Assembly: GCF_000001735.4 (NCBI RefSeq)
Contig: NC_003076.8
Span: 19,781,835-19,845,834 of the forward strand
DNA from: Arabidopsis thaliana
Lineage: Eukaryota; Streptophyta; Magnoliopsida; Brassicales; Brassicaceae
DNA length: 64,000 nt
Direction: 5' to 3'
Shown here one piece after another: positions 62,944 to 64,000 of this stretch. Below the pieces are notes generated by a model. It was not told the origin of the DNA. It saw only the letters and a list, made by a program, of their open reading frames with translations, and ran no database searches. Each line of letters opens with the position of its first letter. Position 1 is the stretch's first letter. Position numbers and translations under genes: made by a program.

Positions 62944-63684
62944 ATGGCAACAAATAAATTTTTATCTATTTTGTTGCTTTCGTTGATGGCGTTTGCTGCT
63001 ATTCTGCTGCCAATGATTTCAGGTAACACATCTATTATCTATTAAAATTTGGTTTGTAATGTTATGATAAATAATTCTACTTTAAATATGAAAGTTACCG
63101 TGTGTTTCTATGAAAAACAAAACCTAACCTAATTTTTTGTTGAAGGTTTTAATTAGCTCATGGGTGTTAAACATAAACTATCAAAAAATATAACCAAAAA
63201 AATAAAGTTTTTAAGTTGTATATTTACTTTTATGTGAAAATATTTCTACTCCACTACGACAAAATGTCACTTTTGTAGGTTTTTTGTGAAGGTCACAAAT
63301 TTTAGATTACGAGTGCAATTAGAGTAACACAAATATTTGATTTTGAACTAAACAGTCGTGGTTTTAAAAATAGTGTTCAAAATCAGAAGAAGAAAATTGC
63401 ACTATGTAGTAAGAAAATAGTCGTTTATTGAAATTGATCAATTTTTATTTTAGAGTCGTTTAATTTGTTTGTTTATAAACTAAACAGGACAAATCATAAC
63501 ATGTTTACCGGGCGAATGTACAAACCCATCGGAATGCAATGCAGCTTGCAAATCAAATGGATACAAAGGAGGGGCTTGTGTAAGCATGAGCATAGGCTCA
63601 ACAACCGGTGCTTGTTGCTGTAAACCTAATTTCAAATCTCAAGATTCTTTCAAATCTAATGATATCATTATTAATAATAATTAG
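62944..63684 (+). CDS. Defensin-like secreted cysteine-rich peptide, second gene
   Basis: Two exons (62944-63022, 63488-63684) give 91 aa. Exon 1 encodes a signal peptide (FLSILLLSLMAFAAILLPMI) ending near a Ser-Gly junction split by the phase-1 intron, as in the first defensin-like gene. The mature part has eight cysteines: TCLPGECTN, SECNAAC, GGACV and a terminal GACCCK triplet. The CCC cluster and the SECNAACKSNGYKGG block place it in a different defensin-like subgroup from the copy at 49450. The Asn/Ser-rich tail after the last cysteine (FKSQDSFKSNDIIINNN) is unusually long. Role unknown; family members are secreted, often from reproductive tissue. By recall it belongs with At5g48945/At5g48953; not verified. 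Confidence 0.87.
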
Positions 63685-64000
63685 TACATCATTAGATATA
63701 TGTATTTTGATATGAATAAAAATATATTCAAATATGTTTCGATATTGAACCATCTATAATATGGATAATCATTCGTAAGTTATAGTACGATCCAAACATT
63801 TGATCGTATATATTAATAAAGCATACGAATGCTGAAATTTATGTTAACTATACTCATAGAAATTTATTTATATCTGCCATACCAATACAATTTAAAAGAT
63901 TTTTCAATTAAATGAGAGATAAATAATTTATTTTGATTATTTTTTTGTTTCTGTTTTGTCAACAATATGTAATATGCCGATTCTAAAAAAAAAATCATAC
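63685..64000. other. Right edge, no feature seen
   Basis: The 3' region of the second defensin-like gene and AT-rich DNA. No start of another gene is visible. Confidence 0.5.

Overview
The window looks like nuclear DNA of a flowering plant. It has AT-rich intergenic DNA, short GT-AG introns, an intron-bearing elongator tRNA-Met, and plant-only families (NPH3, KRP, PPR-DYW, BAHD, LRR-RLK, defensin-like). The order NPH3 - cytochrome b5 - KRP3 - unknown - PANC - SDI1 - SAD1 - KAT5 - LATE - pectate lyase - PPR (LPA66) - TED7 - HCT - RGF-receptor kinase matches what I remember of the Arabidopsis thaliana chromosome 5 At5g488xx-At5g489xx interval. That is recall, not a search. All exon structures were built by hand from splice sites; the codon phases close and the protein lengths fit the families.

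Left part (1-25.9 kb): the left edge holds the first exon of a probably plastid-targeted protein on the minus strand. Then come an NPH3/BTB adaptor (+) and four minus-strand genes: a tail-anchored cytochrome b5, a CDK inhibitor (KRP3), an uncharacterised 537-aa protein, and pantothenate synthetase. An intron-containing tRNA-Met (CAU) lies on + between the last two. SDI1, a TPR protein of the sulphur-deficiency response, follows on minus. The KRP3-unknown interval (12.5-18.4 kb) is a gene graveyard: a diverged tandem duplication, a minisatellite, a B3-like pseudogene and an F-box-derived inverted repeat that would fold into a long hairpin.

Middle (25.9-43 kb): directly upstream of SDI1 is a four-unit tandem repeat of about 250 bp. 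A 121-bp hAT MITE and an internally deleted hAT element follow, both with perfect 8-bp target-site duplications. Next are the LSm5 gene SAD1 (+), the 14-exon thiolase KAT5 (-) with an N-terminal PTS2, and the EAR-type zinc finger LATE (+). The LATE-pectate lyase gap holds a Tourist-like MITE, a cluster of five ACGT motifs, and an 836-bp inverted-repeat element filled with a ~27-bp minisatellite.

Right part (43-64 kb): a secreted pectate lyase (+), a defensin-like peptide (+), the organelle RNA-editing PPR protein LPA66 (-), the proline-rich membrane protein TED7 (+), HCT (-) with AC elements upstream, an LRR receptor kinase for root meristem growth factor peptides (+) preceded by two uORFs, and a second defensin-like peptide (+). 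TED7 and HCT (secondary wall and lignin), the pectate lyase (pectin) and the cytochrome b5 (lignin electron donor, from literature) give the window a cell-wall flavour. Nothing shows co-regulation or an operon-like unit. I did not find a clearly new multi-gene system. The most unusual structures are the F-box hairpin locus and the repeat array upstream of SDI1.
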